Below, in pieces: positions 22,753 to 23,633 of a DNA stretch of 23,633 bases (position 1 is its first letter; each line of letters starts with the position of its first letter). The DNA comes from Saccoglossus kowalevskii (lineage: Eukaryota > Hemichordata > Enteropneusta > Harrimaniidae): positions 35,344-58,976 of the forward strand of contig NW_003149782.1 in assembly GCF_000003605.2 (NCBI RefSeq), read 5' to 3'. The position numbers were made by a program, and so were the translations under genes. The notes below the pieces were generated by a model. The model was given only the letters and a program-made list of their open reading frames with translations, searched no databases and was not told where the DNA came from.

Positions 22753-23019
22753 TAGATTTTTTGAATTAAATGATATATTTTTTTTTAAATTAAATGTCCA
22801 CGTGCTGAAACTTTAGGTGATGCAGTAGTGTTCTTCTAGTCATATAAACTATATTTCAGAAGACATGATAATAACAAGAATAAAAACAAGAAGAATGTCA
22901 TTTATTAACCCGTATCATATATTACATATGTAGGTCAACGTCCCCACATTGACAGCTGACTCACGTAAACAGATAGTGTTATAACAAATAAATTGTCATC
23001 AAAGTACTGTTTGGAAACT

Positions 23020-23235
23020 TGACATCAAATTGTCATTAACTATTATCTCAGAACTGGCATTGATAAGAGTGAGCAAAAATACGCACTCACTGTCTATATT
23101 CACAAAGAAACATATTCAGGCAACATTCTTGAGGAATGTCATTCGCGATGTGGTCACGTACACCGAGCACGCCAACAGAAAGACTGTCACCACCATGGAT
23201 GTCATTTACGCAGTGTTCTATACGGTTTTGGTGGT
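23020..23235 (+). pseudogene. Histone H4 pseudogene
   Basis: The segment 23122-23211 reads [16 protein letters not shown] followed by [14 protein letters not shown], plainly the C-terminal half of histone H4 with several substitutions. After the Tyr-Ala, about 16 nt are lost relative to H4, and the final Tyr-Gly-Phe-Gly-Gly (23221-23235) sits in another frame, with no stop directly behind it. Upstream, nucleotide similarity to the H4 region around RRLARRGGVKRISGLIYEE can still be followed to about 23020, with further indels. The N-terminal tail and a start are missing. H4 is nearly invariant in animals, so this copy is dead. Confidence 0.85.
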
Positions 23236-23298
23236 GAGATTTAACATATACAAACCAAAGGCTTTTTAGGGTCACCACATCCTCCAAAAGCAGAATAC

Positions 23299-23633
23299 TG
23301 TAACATAATAATAATAATAATAACTTTATTTAATTAAGCGCAACAATTCCAACATATGAAGATCAAAGGCGCTGATACAATAAACAATCAGTCAAATATT
23401 AAAAGCACATTTAAATAAATGATTTAAAAATGTCTGCTGAAGGACTAGAACGAACAGACAGAGGTAATTCATTAAAAAGTTTAGGACCTAAATTTTCAAA
23501 AGCACGGTCTTTGTATTATAATAACACCTTGGACTTTTTACTACACACCTGACGAGTTTTAATAAGAAACTTCGATTCAGATCTTAAACTACGACTAGGT
23601 ACATAAAATTCGATTAATTCACATAGATAATTT
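23299..23633 (-). mobile_element. 3' end of a non-LTR retrotransposon (LINE), cut by the window edge
   Basis: On the minus strand 23632-23411 reads as the C-terminal tail of a LINE reverse-transcriptase protein. Landmarks are YVPSRSLRSE, DRAFENLGPKLFNELPLSVR and FKSF, the usual ending of jockey/CR1/L2-type ORF2 proteins. An in-frame TAA interrupts it between KVLL and YKD, so this copy is inactive. A short AT-rich 3' UTR follows with AATAAA (23325-23330) and then an (ATT)n tail. The exact clade cannot be named without the reverse-transcriptase core, which lies outside the window. Confidence 0.75.
23305..23323. repeat. (ATA)n microsatellite forming the LINE 3' tail
   Basis: About six ATA units. 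The position right after the LINE AATAAA shows it is the element's simple-repeat tail and not an independent microsatellite. Confidence 0.85.

Overview
The window is animal nuclear DNA, AT-rich by eye, from an invertebrate whose phylum I cannot fix. The evidence is one long gene of 31 small exons with GT-AG introns (about 94-1189 nt), a broken histone H4 copy, the 3' tail of a LINE ending in an (ATT)n tail, and a small inverted-repeat transposon. Nothing prokaryotic was seen: no operons, no ribosome binding sites and no CRISPR.

One gene dominates, on the minus strand from the ATG at 19605 to the stop at 2888. I could place all 31 exons. Every junction keeps the reading frame, and the joined CDS is 3963 nt (1320 residues plus stop). 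It encodes a complete molybdo-flavoenzyme of the xanthine dehydrogenase / aldehyde oxidase family: two [2Fe-2S] domains, an FAD domain and a large molybdenum-cofactor domain. All eight Fe-S cysteines and the catalytic glutamate are present. Several residues that define purine-oxidising xanthine dehydrogenase are replaced, and local motifs resemble aldehyde oxidase, so I call it aldehyde-oxidase-like with an unusual substrate pocket.

Layout: 1-918 has no gene I can support. A 166-bp foldback MITE with a perfect 9-bp target-site duplication lies at 919-1084. 1094-2887 is downstream flank with one weak exon candidate near 1441-1656. 2888-19605 is the enzyme gene. Its introns hold a retroelement-like coding remnant on the opposite strand (intron 13), a perfect 28-nt palindrome and a short exon-19-like patch (intron 19), and an imperfect inverted repeat (intron 17). 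19606-22542 is gene-free as far as I can tell. 22543-22752 may be a first coding exon with a signal peptide on the minus strand. 23020-23235 is a histone H4 pseudogene. 23299-23633 is the 3' end of a decayed LINE cut by the window edge.

I found no evidence for a new multi-gene system. The observation best worth following is the remodelled molybdenum pocket in an otherwise intact enzyme gene.
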